The translations under genes were made by a program, and so were the position numbers. From Bacillota bacterium (GTDB lineage: Bacteria > Bacillota > Clostridia > Lachnospirales > Lachnospiraceae), in NCBI GenBank assembly GCA_023386815.1, contig JAEWIZ010000022.1:496001-560000 (forward strand): DNA of 64,000 nucleotides, given 5' to 3'. Under the pieces are notes generated by a model, which was not told the DNA's origin, searched no databases, and saw only the letters and a list, made by a program, of their open reading frames with translations. Shown here piece after piece: positions 51,803 through 60,049 of this stretch (its first letter is position 1; each line of letters starts with the position of its first letter).

Positions 51803-52792
51803 TTATATCTGATAGCGTCTAAGACGCATACCCTGAATCGGAATCTTTCCCATAATAGCATCAGGCACTGCTTCATATAAGACATTGTCTATCTTTAATA
51901 AAGGTACCACCCCCGCACGAATTATAGTAACTTCATGACCGTAGCGATTCAAACGCCTCAGTACGTCCTCAAGACGCTTCTCAGGGCTTGAAAACATGGC
52001 TTCCACATCAATGAATACCGACTGGGAACGTTCAATAAATGGAAAATCAAAATTTATACCTGTACCGACCGGTGTGCTCATTACCTGCTTTTTAAAGGAC
52101 AGAAAGTTCTTTATAGCAGTTTCCGCCATATGATGGATACAAACCCCATAAAGCCTCTTTGCCAGCTGGCTACTTAAATACAGTTCATTAAAACGGATCA
52201 AAACGTTATCCAATTCATTTTTTGTAAATATCTCTCTTAAGCAAGCACTTTCCCGAAGAAGCCAGAGCTTTGCGATATCTTCGTCTGTTAGCTGCCCCTC
52301 CTCCAATACCTCACTTCTGATTCCTTCCGTTTGTCGGTTATATTCCAAACTGTTGCTTCTATACTCCCTCATGGAGATATCCGCTGTTACGTATAATAAA
52401 TCGCAACCTAAAAGGGTTGGAATTTCTTCCAACAAATTTAGCCCTTTTAAGGAATCTGCGATTGCATGCTCCACTTTCTTTAATCTTTTATCGGAGAGCG
52501 CGGAAGCTTTCATAAGCCACCAAGTAAAGGTTCCTTCCAGACTGTCCTTTTTCTTAAACATATGCCTCAGCATCTCTTCCTGATAAAGGGTAATCTCCTG
52601 CTGTGAAAGCACCTCTCTGTTTAGAACGAGTTGATCCTCCTTCTCGGTAAAAGCACCCTGTAAATAAAGCTCTAGAATGACTGCTGCCGAGATGCAGCGA
52701 AGCGCCATCCTTTTTGCTGTTGTCATATGCAGACTGTCCAGCGAATTAAGTGATACGATTGCAAAACCCTGAGCTAGTGTTAAATTCTCCAT
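51803..52792 (-). CDS. Unknown protein, possible GPP34-like fold
   Basis: A 329-residue soluble, largely helical protein. The opening LTLAQGFAIVSLNSLDSLHMTTAKRMALRCISAAVILELYLQGAF faintly resembles GPP34/Vps74-type proteins, but I cannot confirm it. The C-terminal 100 residues switch to a different composition (INFDFPFIERSQSVFIDVEAMFSS... RRYQI). Start ATG has GGAGGATAT upstream. It is the first gene of a pair with the small MerR-like regulator. No catalytic motif was recognised. Confidence 0.6.
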   Translation of the reverse strand: MENLTLAQGFAIVSLNSLDSLHMTTAKRMALRCISAAVILELYLQGAFTEKEDQLVLNREVLSQQEITLYQEEMLRHMFKKKDSLEGTFTWWLMKASALSDKRLKKVEHAIADSLKGLNLLEEIPTLLGCDLLYVTADISMREYRSNSLEYNRQTEGIRSEVLEEGQLTDEDIAKLWLLRESACLREIFTKNELDNVLIRFNELYLSSQLAKRLYGVCIHHMAETAIKNFLSFKKQVMSTPVGTGINFDFPFIERSQSVFIDVEAMFSSPEKRLEDVLRRLNRYGHEVTIIRAGVVPLLKIDNVLYEAVPDAIMGKIPIQGMRLRRYQI

Positions 52793-52849
52793 ATTGATAT
52801 ATCCTCCTGTAATTAATATGCCTATTGGTTATTTGTACAGTAATAGCAT

Positions 52850-52877
52850 ATTACTTACTACTTATTACTTACTACTT
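52850..52877. repeat. 14-bp perfect direct repeat
   Basis: ATTACTTACTACTT occurs twice head to tail (52850-52863 and 52864-52877) in the leader of the unknown 329-residue gene. Confidence 0.75.
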
Positions 52878-52936
52878 ACGATTTAAATATAACACATAGC
52901 CCACAATTTGTAAATACTTTTATTCTCTAATACCTT

Positions 52937-53302
52937 TTATTTACCCAACTCCTTCCAATGGCTATTGGCATCGTTCAGTTCTACTAGTGCATCCGACTTA
53001 TCCTTCGCGGACACAGCTCCCTGAAGTCGAGCTATATTAGAAGTTAAATAATTAATTTCGTCTCTTTCTTCACTGAACTGAATTCTCTTAATTACTTTTT
53101 TCCAGGCATTGTCCAGTTCGTCAACATTTACAAGCGCCTCATCCCAGGCTTCCTTGTTTACATCCACCGTAATTTTTTCTAACATTTGTGCTACATCATC
53201 ATTCTTACCGAATGGTTTTTTAAGAAAACTACCGCTTAACATTATGCAAATAAATAATACAAGCGTTGCGATAGGGATTGCCATAACTAAGAATTTTCTC
53301 AT
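52937..53302 (-). CDS. DUF4363 family protein, membrane anchored
   Basis: A 121-residue protein with one N-terminal TM/signal anchor (about 5-25, VMAIPIATLVLFICIMLSG) and a helical extracytoplasmic domain. The family (DUF4363) regularly accompanies DUF421/YetF genes in spore-formers, as here, where it follows the DUF421 gene by 11 bases after GGAGGAGGG. Its role is unknown; a partnership with the membrane protein is inferred. Confidence 0.75.
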   Translation of the reverse strand: MRKFLVMAIPIATLVLFICIMLSGSFLKKPFGKNDDVAQMLEKITVDVNKEAWDEALVNVDELDNAWKKVIKRIQFSEERDEINYLTSNIARLQGAVSAKDKSDALVELNDANSHWKELGK

Positions 53303-53313
53303 ACACCCTCCTC

Positions 53314-54042
53314 CTAAAACGGTCCTTTATAATCACCGATATCCTTGACCTTCTTTATCTTGTCCTTGTACTTATCAAGATACATACTTCCGGAATCGTT
53401 CAAGGTTAATAAAAACACCTCGGATACATCCTTTATCCCTTGCTTTTTTAATTGATCCATCAGCCATTTATTATCTTTATTCATCTGACGAAGATTTTCT
53501 TCAATTAATTTTCCATCATAGATTAGCTCCGTGCTAATTCCGGTAGGTGTTACCTGAATATTCATATCCTTTGGAGTTAACGGAAGATTTTCGGGTTTTT
53601 TTAATACAGAAAGACTGCCATTTGGTTCAATAATGGCATAATCAACTTCATTTAGATCAAAAATCCCTTGATTTCTTAATAGCTCTAAAATATCCGTAAT
53701 TCTAAATTTCATCTTCTTCATTACATTTTCCATGATTTTTCCGCTCATGATAACGATGGTTGGTTCCCCTTCAAAAAACTTTGCAGCATATCTCCATCTC
53801 ATTGTGATCAGTTCCATTAGATAAGCTAATACTGCCCAGGTTGCAAGCCCTACCCAATGTGGCCAAGCCCGGCTGGATAGATCTACCGTTACTTCAGAAG
53901 CAATAGAACCAATTGTAATTCCTACAATATAATCGAAGAAAGTCAACTGGCTAATCTGTTCCTTCCCTAAAATACGCGCAAAAATAAGCAGTGAAAAATA
54001 ACTTATAACAGCCCTTACAATTACCACTAGTGCTTCATTCAT
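53314..54042 (-). CDS. DUF421 / YetF-like membrane protein
   Basis: A 242-residue membrane protein with about three N-terminal TM segments, then the conserved cytosolic DUF421 domain (RFRITDILELLRNQGIFDLNEVDYAIIEPNGSLSVLKK). YetF-type proteins occur in many spore-formers; some relatives insert into the forespore membrane, but the activity is unproven. Start is the ATG eight bases after TGGAGG; an earlier ATG nine codons up lacks a site. It is operonic with DUF4363. Confidence 0.85.
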   Translation of the reverse strand: MNEALVVIVRAVISYFSLLIFARILGKEQISQLTFFDYIVGITIGSIASEVTVDLSSRAWPHWVGLATWAVLAYLMELITMRWRYAAKFFEGEPTIVIMSGKIMENVMKKMKFRITDILELLRNQGIFDLNEVDYAIIEPNGSLSVLKKPENLPLTPKDMNIQVTPTGISTELIYDGKLIEENLRQMNKDNKWLMDQLKKQGIKDVSEVFLLTLNDSGSMYLDKYKDKIKKVKDIGDYKGPF

Positions 54043-54109
54043 AACGTAAACCTCCATAGTAAATTTCATGCTCTATTATTATACAATTTTAGTATTTTAT
54101 GCAAACCTC

Positions 54110-54172
54110 CGATACTGTCACGAAACTACTCCTGAACTGGCCAAGCGTTTTGCAGTATCTGTTAGGACTATG
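54110..54172 (+). pseudogene. Vestige of an HTH_11 (YafY-type) regulator
   Basis: In one frame the sequence reads ETTPELAKRFAVSVRTM, which matches the helix-turn-helix core of WYL/YafY-type regulators (typically ELAKRFEVSVRTIYRDI). The match stops abruptly at the Met and is followed by a terminator-like hairpin. No start codon with a ribosome site and no downstream WYL domain exist, so this looks like the remnant of a deleted regulator gene. Confidence 0.45.
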
Positions 54173-54186
54173 GAAATAAAAAAATT

Positions 54187-54214
54187 AAAACCTGACACGC
54201 TGATGTCAGGTTTT
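54187..54214 (-). terminator. Perfect 11-bp hairpin
   Basis: AAAACCTGACA (54187-54197) pairs with TGTCAGGTTTT (54204-54214) around a six-base loop; on the minus strand it is followed by AATTTTTTTATTT. It looks like a terminator that shields the DUF421 promoter region from antisense transcription. Confidence 0.65.
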
Positions 54215-54317
54215 ATACGTTATACTGGTCATATTAATAAATTGAATTAAGGTAATACATTACCTTAGATGGCGGCATCATCCGCACAATATAACACCCG
54301 CAAAAAGGAGGTAACGA

Positions 54318-54659
54318 ATGAATTTAGATCAAATGCCACAGGTAATCAAACATTTTATTATGTCGTCTAATAAGCCAGATCCAGCAGGCTTTGTCAACTG
54401 CTTTGCTGAGGGCGCAGTGGCGATAGATGAGGGAAAGGCGATGCATGGTAAAGACGCAATAAAAAATTGGAGTGACAACTATCATTTTAGTGCACACGTA
54501 TCACTGAACCCTATAAAAGTAATGAATAATGAACACCAAGTTATTGTTACCTGCAAACTAGATGGAGATTATGATAAAACCGGTTTGCCAGATCCCCTTT
54601 TGTTGAATTATCATTTTGAAATCAAGGATAATAAGATCACTTATTTATTGATTGATTAA
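54318..54659 (+). CDS. SnoaL-like / NTF2-fold protein
   Basis: A 113-residue protein of the NTF2-like/SnoaL superfamily. The shape fits: an N-terminal helix (IKHFIMSSNKPDPAGFVNCFAEGAVAIDEGK) followed by curved beta strands (HQVIVTCKLDGDY... LLNYHFEIKDNKITYLLI). Such proteins are small lyases, isomerases or stress-linked proteins of unknown substrate. ATG follows AAAGGAGG. The HTH vestige just upstream may be what is left of its regulator, since YafY-type regulators are often next to SnoaL genes. Confidence 0.75.
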   Translation: MNLDQMPQVIKHFIMSSNKPDPAGFVNCFAEGAVAIDEGKAMHGKDAIKNWSDNYHFSAHVSLNPIKVMNNEHQVIVTCKLDGDYDKTGLPDPLLLNYHFEIKDNKITYLLID

Positions 54660-54681
54660 TATGTGGATAAAGGCAGACCCT

Positions 54682-54713
54682 CAGCAGGCGGTAGTCTTAT
54701 CTATCGCCTGCTG
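54682..54713 (+). terminator. Terminator-like hairpin after the SnoaL-like gene
   Basis: CAGCAGGCGGTAG (54682-54694) pairs with CTATCGCCTGCTG (54701-54713). The stem is strong but the following T tract is short (TTTATAG). Confidence 0.65.
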
Positions 54714-54815
54714 TTTATAGTATCAGATATCTTTTTTACTTTCCTTAGGTGTGTATTACTATTATCTAAACACATAACCTAATTTATGACTTTACTTACG
54801 GCTAATAAAACATTC

Positions 54816-55577
54816 TTAGAGACATTTATAAGCAATAATATTAACAGTTCCTTTTCCACGATATTTTTTAATCTCATATTTATTTGAATATGCTGCCAAC
54901 AAATCTGGAAGTTTACTATATCCATAGGTACGAGAATCAAAATCGGGCTTTGTTCTTTTTAGAAATGTTCCTGCGGAGCTAACATTTACAAAACCATTAG
55001 CATCTTGATACTTTTCATATGCTATCTCTAAAAGATTATGAATTTCATCGATATTTGCAATTTGGTCATGCTTTTCCTTCATAGTTGATGGATTCTGTAC
55101 AGAAGCTTCATCAGCTACAATACTCTTAGTCTTGCTTGCGGTACTTGTGAGATTTTCTAAAAAAATAAAGTCATCACAAGAATTTCGAAATGCTTCCGGT
55201 GTTTTTTTCTCACCAACACCAATTACGTAAACCCCTGACTCATGAAGTTTAATCGCTAACGGTGTATAGTCACTATCGCTGGCAACTAGAACAAAAGCAT
55301 CATATATACCTGAGTGTAGCAAATCTACCGCACTAATTACCAAGGCCATATCGGTTGCATTTTTGCCAACCACATAATCAAATTGTTGTTCCGCTTTTAT
55401 GGCTAAGCGCTTCAATTCATCTTCCCAATTCTTAAGGGCTTCTTTTTTCCAATTACCGTAAGCTCTTTTGACTATAATACGACCATAGGTAGAAATTTCA
55501 CGCATAACCGCTTCTATTTTTGCAAGTTGTGTATTATCCGCATCAATTAATACCACTATCCTCTGTAAATTTTCCAC
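54816..55577 (-). CDS. NYN-domain nuclease-like protein with C-terminal OST-HTH/LOTUS domain
   Basis: A 253-residue two-domain protein. The NYN/PIN-like nuclease fold (about 5-140) keeps its acidic residues in VVLIDADN (Asp12, Asp14), ATDMALVISAVDLL and VASDSDYTPLA. The C-terminal LOTUS domain (about 177-253) ends SRTYGYSKLPDLLAAYSNKYEIKK. This pairing implies an RNA- or G-quadruplex-binding metal-dependent RNase, but activity and targets in bacteria are mostly unstudied. Translation starts at GTG seven bases after AAAGGAG. It stands alone. Confidence 0.85.
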   Translation of the reverse strand: MENLQRIVVLIDADNTQLAKIEAVMREISTYGRIIVKRAYGNWKKEALKNWEDELKRLAIKAEQQFDYVVGKNATDMALVISAVDLLHSGIYDAFVLVASDSDYTPLAIKLHESGVYVIGVGEKKTPEAFRNSCDDFIFLENLTSTASKTKSIVADEASVQNPSTMKEKHDQIANIDEIHNLLEIAYEKYQDANGFVNVSSAGTFLKRTKPDFDSRTYGYSKLPDLLAAYSNKYEIKKYRGKGTVNIIAYKCL

Positions 55578-55699
55578 AGCTTTCTCCTTTCCTTTGTTAA
55601 ATATTATTTTGAAATGCTACTCCAATATTGCTATCATCAGTATCTCCTAATCAGCCTCAGAAATAACCACTTTATGAAATAGCAGTCATCTTAAGAGCC

Positions 55700-56266
55700 C
55701 TATGAGTAAAACCCGTGTATAACGTTACCTTTATCATTATATATTTCTATTGTTTTTAACTTTGGTTTTTCCCATAAAAAATTTCTTTTAGCTTGTATTA
55801 GCAAGATATTGGAAGCTTGTAACTTTGCTCGTATTACGAAACCATTGTCGAAAATTACTTCAACACTCCTTGCCTCATCTAAAATGTCTTTGCACAATAT
55901 TTCAATTCCAACATAGCCATCTAAATTATATGAGAATGGTTTAGTTCCCCAATATTCAACATCTACTTTGTCTATTCTGTCTGATTTATAAAATGCATAT
56001 TGCTTAGTAATGATTTTACCCCACCTATTTTTATAGGCAATTAACTCTAACATCTCATTACTTTTTACATCTTTATATACAAAATCTGTATACGAACTAC
56101 CGATATCATTAGTTGATATAGGATTAATTCCTTTTTCAGATATAAGTGTATTTAATTCATCATTAGTAAGTAACTGATTTCTTGGAAGTCCGAACATTAA
56201 AATGACAACAAATACGAGAATACCCATTACTATTAAAAGCTTAAGATGATTTGCTAAAACTCGCAT
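55700..56266 (-). CDS. Uncharacterised single-pass membrane protein
   Basis: A 188-residue protein from the ATG chosen here, with one N-terminal TM (about 10-28, LLIVMGILVFVVILMFGL) and an extracytoplasmic domain rich in beta-type sequence. An upstream TTG (56320) would add a basic leader but has no good ribosome site. It has no recognised motif. It lies a few dozen bases downstream of the M23 peptidase gene, on the same strand, so the two may be co-transcribed. Confidence 0.6.
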   Translation of the reverse strand: MRVLANHLKLLIVMGILVFVVILMFGLPRNQLLTNDELNTLISEKGINPISTNDIGSSYTDFVYKDVKSNEMLELIAYKNRWGKIITKQYAFYKSDRIDKVDVEYWGTKPFSYNLDGYVGIEILCKDILDEARSVEVIFDNGFVIRAKLQASNILLIQAKRNFLWEKPKLKTIEIYNDKGNVIHGFYS

Positions 56267-56324
56267 TAACGCAATACCCCCATTTGTATCTAGTTTTTTC
56301 CTATATTTTAACAATGACAATTCA

Positions 56325-57011
56325 TTAAAACCTTATTCTATCCTTATCTGAAGGAACTCCCCTTGATACACATTCCCATTTACCGTTTTGATATAAGTCA
56401 TACTTCTCAAAAGCGCATGGAATGCCCTTTGCTATAAGCCAATCACTGCTGTCCATGAGTTGAAAATGAAGATGCGGAGCTGTTGAATTGCCTGAATGCC
56501 CTACTCTTCCTAAGACCTCCCCTTTTCTCACAACCTGGCCAGCTGAAACTGCCACAGATCCCCTTTGCAAATGGGCGAACGCAGCGTATACATGGTCAGC
56601 GAGTTTCATAATAATATAGTTACCCGCAACCGTCTGAATATTATCTTTTTCAGGCTTGAAACTATTAGCATTTTTAAAAGCGATGTACAAATCAGAAAAG
56701 AAATTGACTCTCTTCCTTTCCTCATAACCATCTTCCGCCTGAATTATTTTCCCATCACCTGGCGCATATATTTCTTTTCCCCAGGCATAACATTTATCCA
56801 GGGGAACACCCAGGATGAGATACTGGGGCAGGCTTACTTGATAGAATGGTTTCCCTGTTCTTGCCCAATTAACCTGTAAAAAATCATAAGCATAGCGTTC
56901 TCCCAATTGATCTGTTCCATGACTTGGAATCCTTTTTCCCGGAGTGTTGGGCGCCATCCACTCTCCTCTTAATGGAAATTCAATCGTTACCGGAGCGTTA
57001 AATCCTCTCAT
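56325..57011 (-). CDS. M23 (LytM-type) peptidase, no signal peptide
   Basis: A 228-residue metallopeptidase-fold protein. The LytM zinc ligands are visible: HGTDQLGERYAYDF supplies His and Asp and the APHLHFQ motif supplies the second His pair. Residues 88-215 form the beta-sandwich (GDGKIIQAEDG ... HLQRGSVAVSAGQVVRKGEVLGRVGHSGNS). M23 enzymes cut peptidoglycan cross-bridges outside the cell, but this one begins MRGFNAPVTIEFPL with no signal sequence or anchor, so it may act on internal substrates, be released on lysis, or be spore-specific. ATG follows GGGGG. Confidence 0.82.
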   Translation of the reverse strand: MRGFNAPVTIEFPLRGEWMAPNTPGKRIPSHGTDQLGERYAYDFLQVNWARTGKPFYQVSLPQYLILGVPLDKCYAWGKEIYAPGDGKIIQAEDGYEERKRVNFFSDLYIAFKNANSFKPEKDNIQTVAGNYIIMKLADHVYAAFAHLQRGSVAVSAGQVVRKGEVLGRVGHSGNSTAPHLHFQLMDSSDWLIAKGIPCAFEKYDLYQNGKWECVSRGVPSDKDRIRF

Positions 57012-57249
57012 ATCATCCCCCGTTCTGGATTATAAAATATATTTTAGTAGAAAAATATAACAAACCTTATATGCTTCCATTATATACCACATTATTTTAA
57101 AGTACAAATACTTATCCATTTTATTACAGCAAAATGCACCCATTTAAAACTATCATGAGTGCATTTGCCTATAAATCATTGTTTAATTATTCATCCAGGC
57201 TGCCAAGAATCTTATTAGGTAAGAGCATTTATATTTACGCAACTGATTA

Positions 57250-58245
57250 TTATTTAAAACTAGAAATAGTATCAAAAAGCATTTTCATTGTTTCTTCCTC
57301 CAAAGAAGCAATCTCCAGTAATATTTGTGAAGCCTCTTGAAGATAAAGAATACTTGAATTTTCTCCTGCTTTGCAAATTTGGTTCGATACCTCTGTCCAC
57401 AGCTTTGCAATGGTACAAAACTTTTCATATGAATTATTGAGTTCTAATTCTGGATATAATTCATTGCATTCACGAAGAAAATCTCTGTACATATTTCGAA
57501 ATAAGGCGCCACCGGTACCTGCCTTCTCCATTAATGTACCCGTTTGTGTAATTAATTCCGGTGTAACACCCGGCCTTTCAAACCAACCCCCAATAAACTT
57601 TGCTGTTTTTCTAATCCCCTTGAACGATATGTTCTGAATGGGCGGATTCAAATATTCATATGCATTGTTATAGATTGCAGATACGATAACACCCTTTAAA
57701 TTTGGCAGCTCATTTCCTCTTGTTATTGTAAATGATCTGTTCTTAGAAGACATTGGTCCTTTTGCACTTCTTGCAGCTGCTAAACTCACTAAACTTGTTT
57801 TGACATTCAGACCCTGCTGATCGGTGTCCATTAAATAAGCATACTTATCATCATATCCATAAATAGTGACATAGTGGCCGGCAAAATGTATCTTTTGCGT
57901 AAAATATTCCAGATTGTAACAATCTAATTTCAAACCTACCGGAATACCGCTATCAATTTGGGTTCTCACATTCTCCCATGCTTTCGATTGTGAGGATGTC
58001 TGCGACACTTTGAAATTTAAATTAAGATTTTTTACCAAATTTTCGGTTAAAGTATCCGGTTTACACCTTCCACCTAAGAATGGGAACCCCATTTGTTTAC
58101 TGTCCCAATAGAGAAAACCAAGCCCTTCTCCGATACCAAATAGCATCGGCTCAGAAAAATTTAAGCCACAGCTCTTTAACAAATTGCCGATTGTAGTTGT
58201 TTCACAGTGCTTCCCATAAAAAGGGGAAAAGTTTTCAATGACCAT
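57250..58245 (-). CDS. BtrH_N / DUF4872 protein
   Basis: A 331-residue protein. The N-terminal half resembles the butirosin biosynthesis BtrH N-terminal domain: FSPFYGKHCETTTIGNLLKSCG opens with a Cys followed by a helix as in papain-like C39/BtrH folds, and AGHYVTIYGYDDKYAYLMD supplies the His/Asp region. The C-terminal half is DUF4872. BtrH acts as an acyltransferase in aminoglycoside side-chain transfer; here no other antibiotic genes are present. Its start overlaps the PadR stop by 11 bases, so it is the regulated partner of that repressor. Likely a cysteine-dependent acyl- or peptidyl-transferase. Confidence 0.75.
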   Translation of the reverse strand: MVIENFSPFYGKHCETTTIGNLLKSCGLNFSEPMLFGIGEGLGFLYWDSKQMGFPFLGGRCKPDTLTENLVKNLNLNFKVSQTSSQSKAWENVRTQIDSGIPVGLKLDCYNLEYFTQKIHFAGHYVTIYGYDDKYAYLMDTDQQGLNVKTSLVSLAAARSAKGPMSSKNRSFTITRGNELPNLKGVIVSAIYNNAYEYLNPPIQNISFKGIRKTAKFIGGWFERPGVTPELITQTGTLMEKAGTGGALFRNMYRDFLRECNELYPELELNNSYEKFCTIAKLWTEVSNQICKAGENSSILYLQEASQILLEIASLEEETMKMLFDTISSFK

Positions 58246-58777
58246 GATTATTCTCCTTTATTTCTTCTAATAATTCGTTTATCCATTCAATTTCAGCCTC
58301 AATTAGTTTGAGTGGATGAGTAAATAATGCCTTTACGTGAATGATATTTTGTACCATCGGTTGTTCCGTATAACTTTGCAGGATGGCTTGTTTCCTTTTT
58401 TGAAGGCTATCCCGGTAATTTATTAGGCATTCCTTCAACTCTTCCTTAGTCAGAAAGTGTGAAAAGGCTAACCCTATGGAAAATTCACTATACAAACGTT
58501 GAGGAGCTTGCAGAGTCTTTTTTATAGTTTCAAGAACAGTTTCCTTGAAATCCTCTTTTACAAAGTATACTTTACGAGGTGGAGAACCATGTTCTGACTC
58601 ATTTCTGGAGCCAATCCATCCCTTTTTCTCAAGGTTGTTTAAGGAATTGTATATGGATGAAAATCCTATTTTAGTCCAGTTTCTCATATTTCGTTCTTCA
58701 ATTACAGCCTCAATCTCGTATCCATATCGATCTCCTTCATATAGTAAACCAAGCAGAACTATCTCAATTTGAGTCAA
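58235..58777 (-). CDS. PadR-family regulator (Vir_act_alpha_C type)
   Basis: A 180-residue PadR repressor of the long form: N-terminal winged helix (LGLLYEGDRYGYEIEAVIEERNMR ... SIYNSLNNLEKKGWI, PPRKVYFV) and a C-terminal coiled-coil dimer domain (about 95-175). It starts at TTG after AGGAGGAAGG. It is translationally coupled to the BtrH_N/DUF4872 gene by an 11-base overlap, so its job is most likely to control that gene. The ligand is unknown. Confidence 0.88.
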   Translation of the reverse strand: MTQIEIVLLGLLYEGDRYGYEIEAVIEERNMRNWTKIGFSSIYNSLNNLEKKGWIGSRNESEHGSPPRKVYFVKEDFKETVLETIKKTLQAPQRLYSEFSIGLAFSHFLTKEELKECLINYRDSLQKRKQAILQSYTEQPMVQNIIHVKALFTHPLKLIEAEIEWINELLEEIKENNHGH

Positions 58778-58947
58778 TAAACCTTCCTCCTGACATATCT
58801 ATTTTATAATACCTTGTTCAATATCTTAGGTTCAAACTGTAACTAATAAATAGTAACTATAAGTATAATTAACACTCCCGCTAACCCGTTTACTATAATT
58901 CGTAATGATTATGTTTTATACGGCTATTCGTGTAGTATTTTGTTTAC

Positions 58948-59015
58948 TGCTGTTAATAATTCAGATTGCTATTCTATGTATAGAATAGCAATGAATACTG
59001 TACTTGTCAACAGCA
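58948..59015. repeat. Nested inverted repeat with 13-bp perfect arms
   Basis: The inner arms ATTGCTATTCTAT (58965-58977) and ATAGAATAGCAAT (58980-58992) are separated by only two bases. An outer pair TGCTGTT (58948-58954) / AACAGCA (59009-59015) encloses it. It has no T tract and is not needed for the terminator at 59034, so it may be a small MITE- or REP-like remnant or a cruciform regulatory site. Confidence 0.6.
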
Positions 59016-59033
59016 ATTTTAATTGCCTACTTC

Positions 59034-59066
59034 AAAAAAGCAAGACCACCTTTGAGATGGTCTTGC
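59034..59066 (-). terminator. Terminator after the Ig-like secreted protein gene
   Basis: GCAAGACCA (59040-59048) pairs with TGGTCTTGC (59058-59066); on the minus strand it is followed by TTTTTT. Confidence 0.85.
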
Positions 59067-59075
59067 CCTTTTATT

Positions 59076-59900
59076 TTAATCATATAATTGCATTGTCATT
59101 CCAATAACACCCTTTTTATCATCAATTTCTAATTTATAATACATATCATAATTTGATGAATAAGTGTAAACCCAATATCCTAAGTCATCTGATCGATAGG
59201 TATCATCTGGTTTACCATATGCCTTTACGACTTCTTTTAAAGTGCTGCCTGCCTTAATTCCTCCGGGTAAAGTAAATGAAACAGGATTTTTGGCAAATCG
59301 ATTATTAATATTAATTGTCCATATTTTACATGTTTTAATATCCTTGGCCTTTTTATCTGTATTGATAAAGCCTACCGTAATCTCAGAATCATACTTTGTA
59401 TTCTCAAGGTCTATCGTTCCGGTAATTTTATCACCACTATTCATAATATAACTATCATAACCATAGTCAGACAAATCAAAGTCCCAACCGTTATCCTTGA
59501 TCTGTTTAAAATCAAAGAACAATTTGTATGCTTCACCGTCCATCGTAAACTCTAGGTTTTTCCAATCGGATGATAACTTTTGACTTCCTTGTACTTTTAT
59601 TTTACAGGTATATTTTTTACTATCAACCTTAGCTGTTATGACTGCTGAACCAGCAGCAACGGCGGTCACTTTACCACCTTTTGTTACTGTTGCAACCTTT
59701 TTATCACTACTTGACCAACTTACTGTGCTTGTAGTGCCAGTTATTTTTAGTGTTTGTGACTTCCCTACACTCAGTGTTAGGTTTGTTTTGCTAATCTTTG
59801 CTGTCGCTGCCTCTGTTTTTTGTTCGTAAACAAAAGTATACGAAGCAATGATTGTGATGCATAAAAGAATGCTGGTTAGTAGTTTTAGTGCTTTTTTCAT
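59076..59900 (-). CDS. Secreted protein with a bacterial Ig-like (BIG2) domain
   Basis: A 274-residue exported protein with an N-terminal signal sequence (about 1-30, LLTSILLCITIIASYTFVY). Residues 35-105 form a BIG2 domain (LTLSVGKSQTLKITGTT ... WSSSDKKVATVTKGGKVTAVAAGSAVITAKV). The C-terminal 160 residues (FDLSDYGYDSYIMNSGDKITG ... GIKAGSTLKEVVKAYGKPDDTYRSDD) contain a SmpA/BamE-like stretch. ATG follows AAAGGAG. Its role at the cell surface is unknown; it may bind other surface proteins or glycans. Confidence 0.82.
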   Translation of the reverse strand: MKKALKLLTSILLCITIIASYTFVYEQKTEAATAKISKTNLTLSVGKSQTLKITGTTSTVSWSSSDKKVATVTKGGKVTAVAAGSAVITAKVDSKKYTCKIKVQGSQKLSSDWKNLEFTMDGEAYKLFFDFKQIKDNGWDFDLSDYGYDSYIMNSGDKITGTIDLENTKYDSEITVGFINTDKKAKDIKTCKIWTININNRFAKNPVSFTLPGGIKAGSTLKEVVKAYGKPDDTYRSDDLGYWVYTYSSNYDMYYKLEIDDKKGVIGMTMQLYD

Positions 59901-60049
59901 GCTCCCTTTTCTCCTTTGTGATTTTTAGTATAAGGTAATTAAAGTATTTTTCTTCCTTTTATACCATAATATCCCTATAAGGATTATATCTATTCCTACA
60001 TTATATGTAAACTAATTGATGTTTGTATTTTATAGGAAATAAGCACCTG

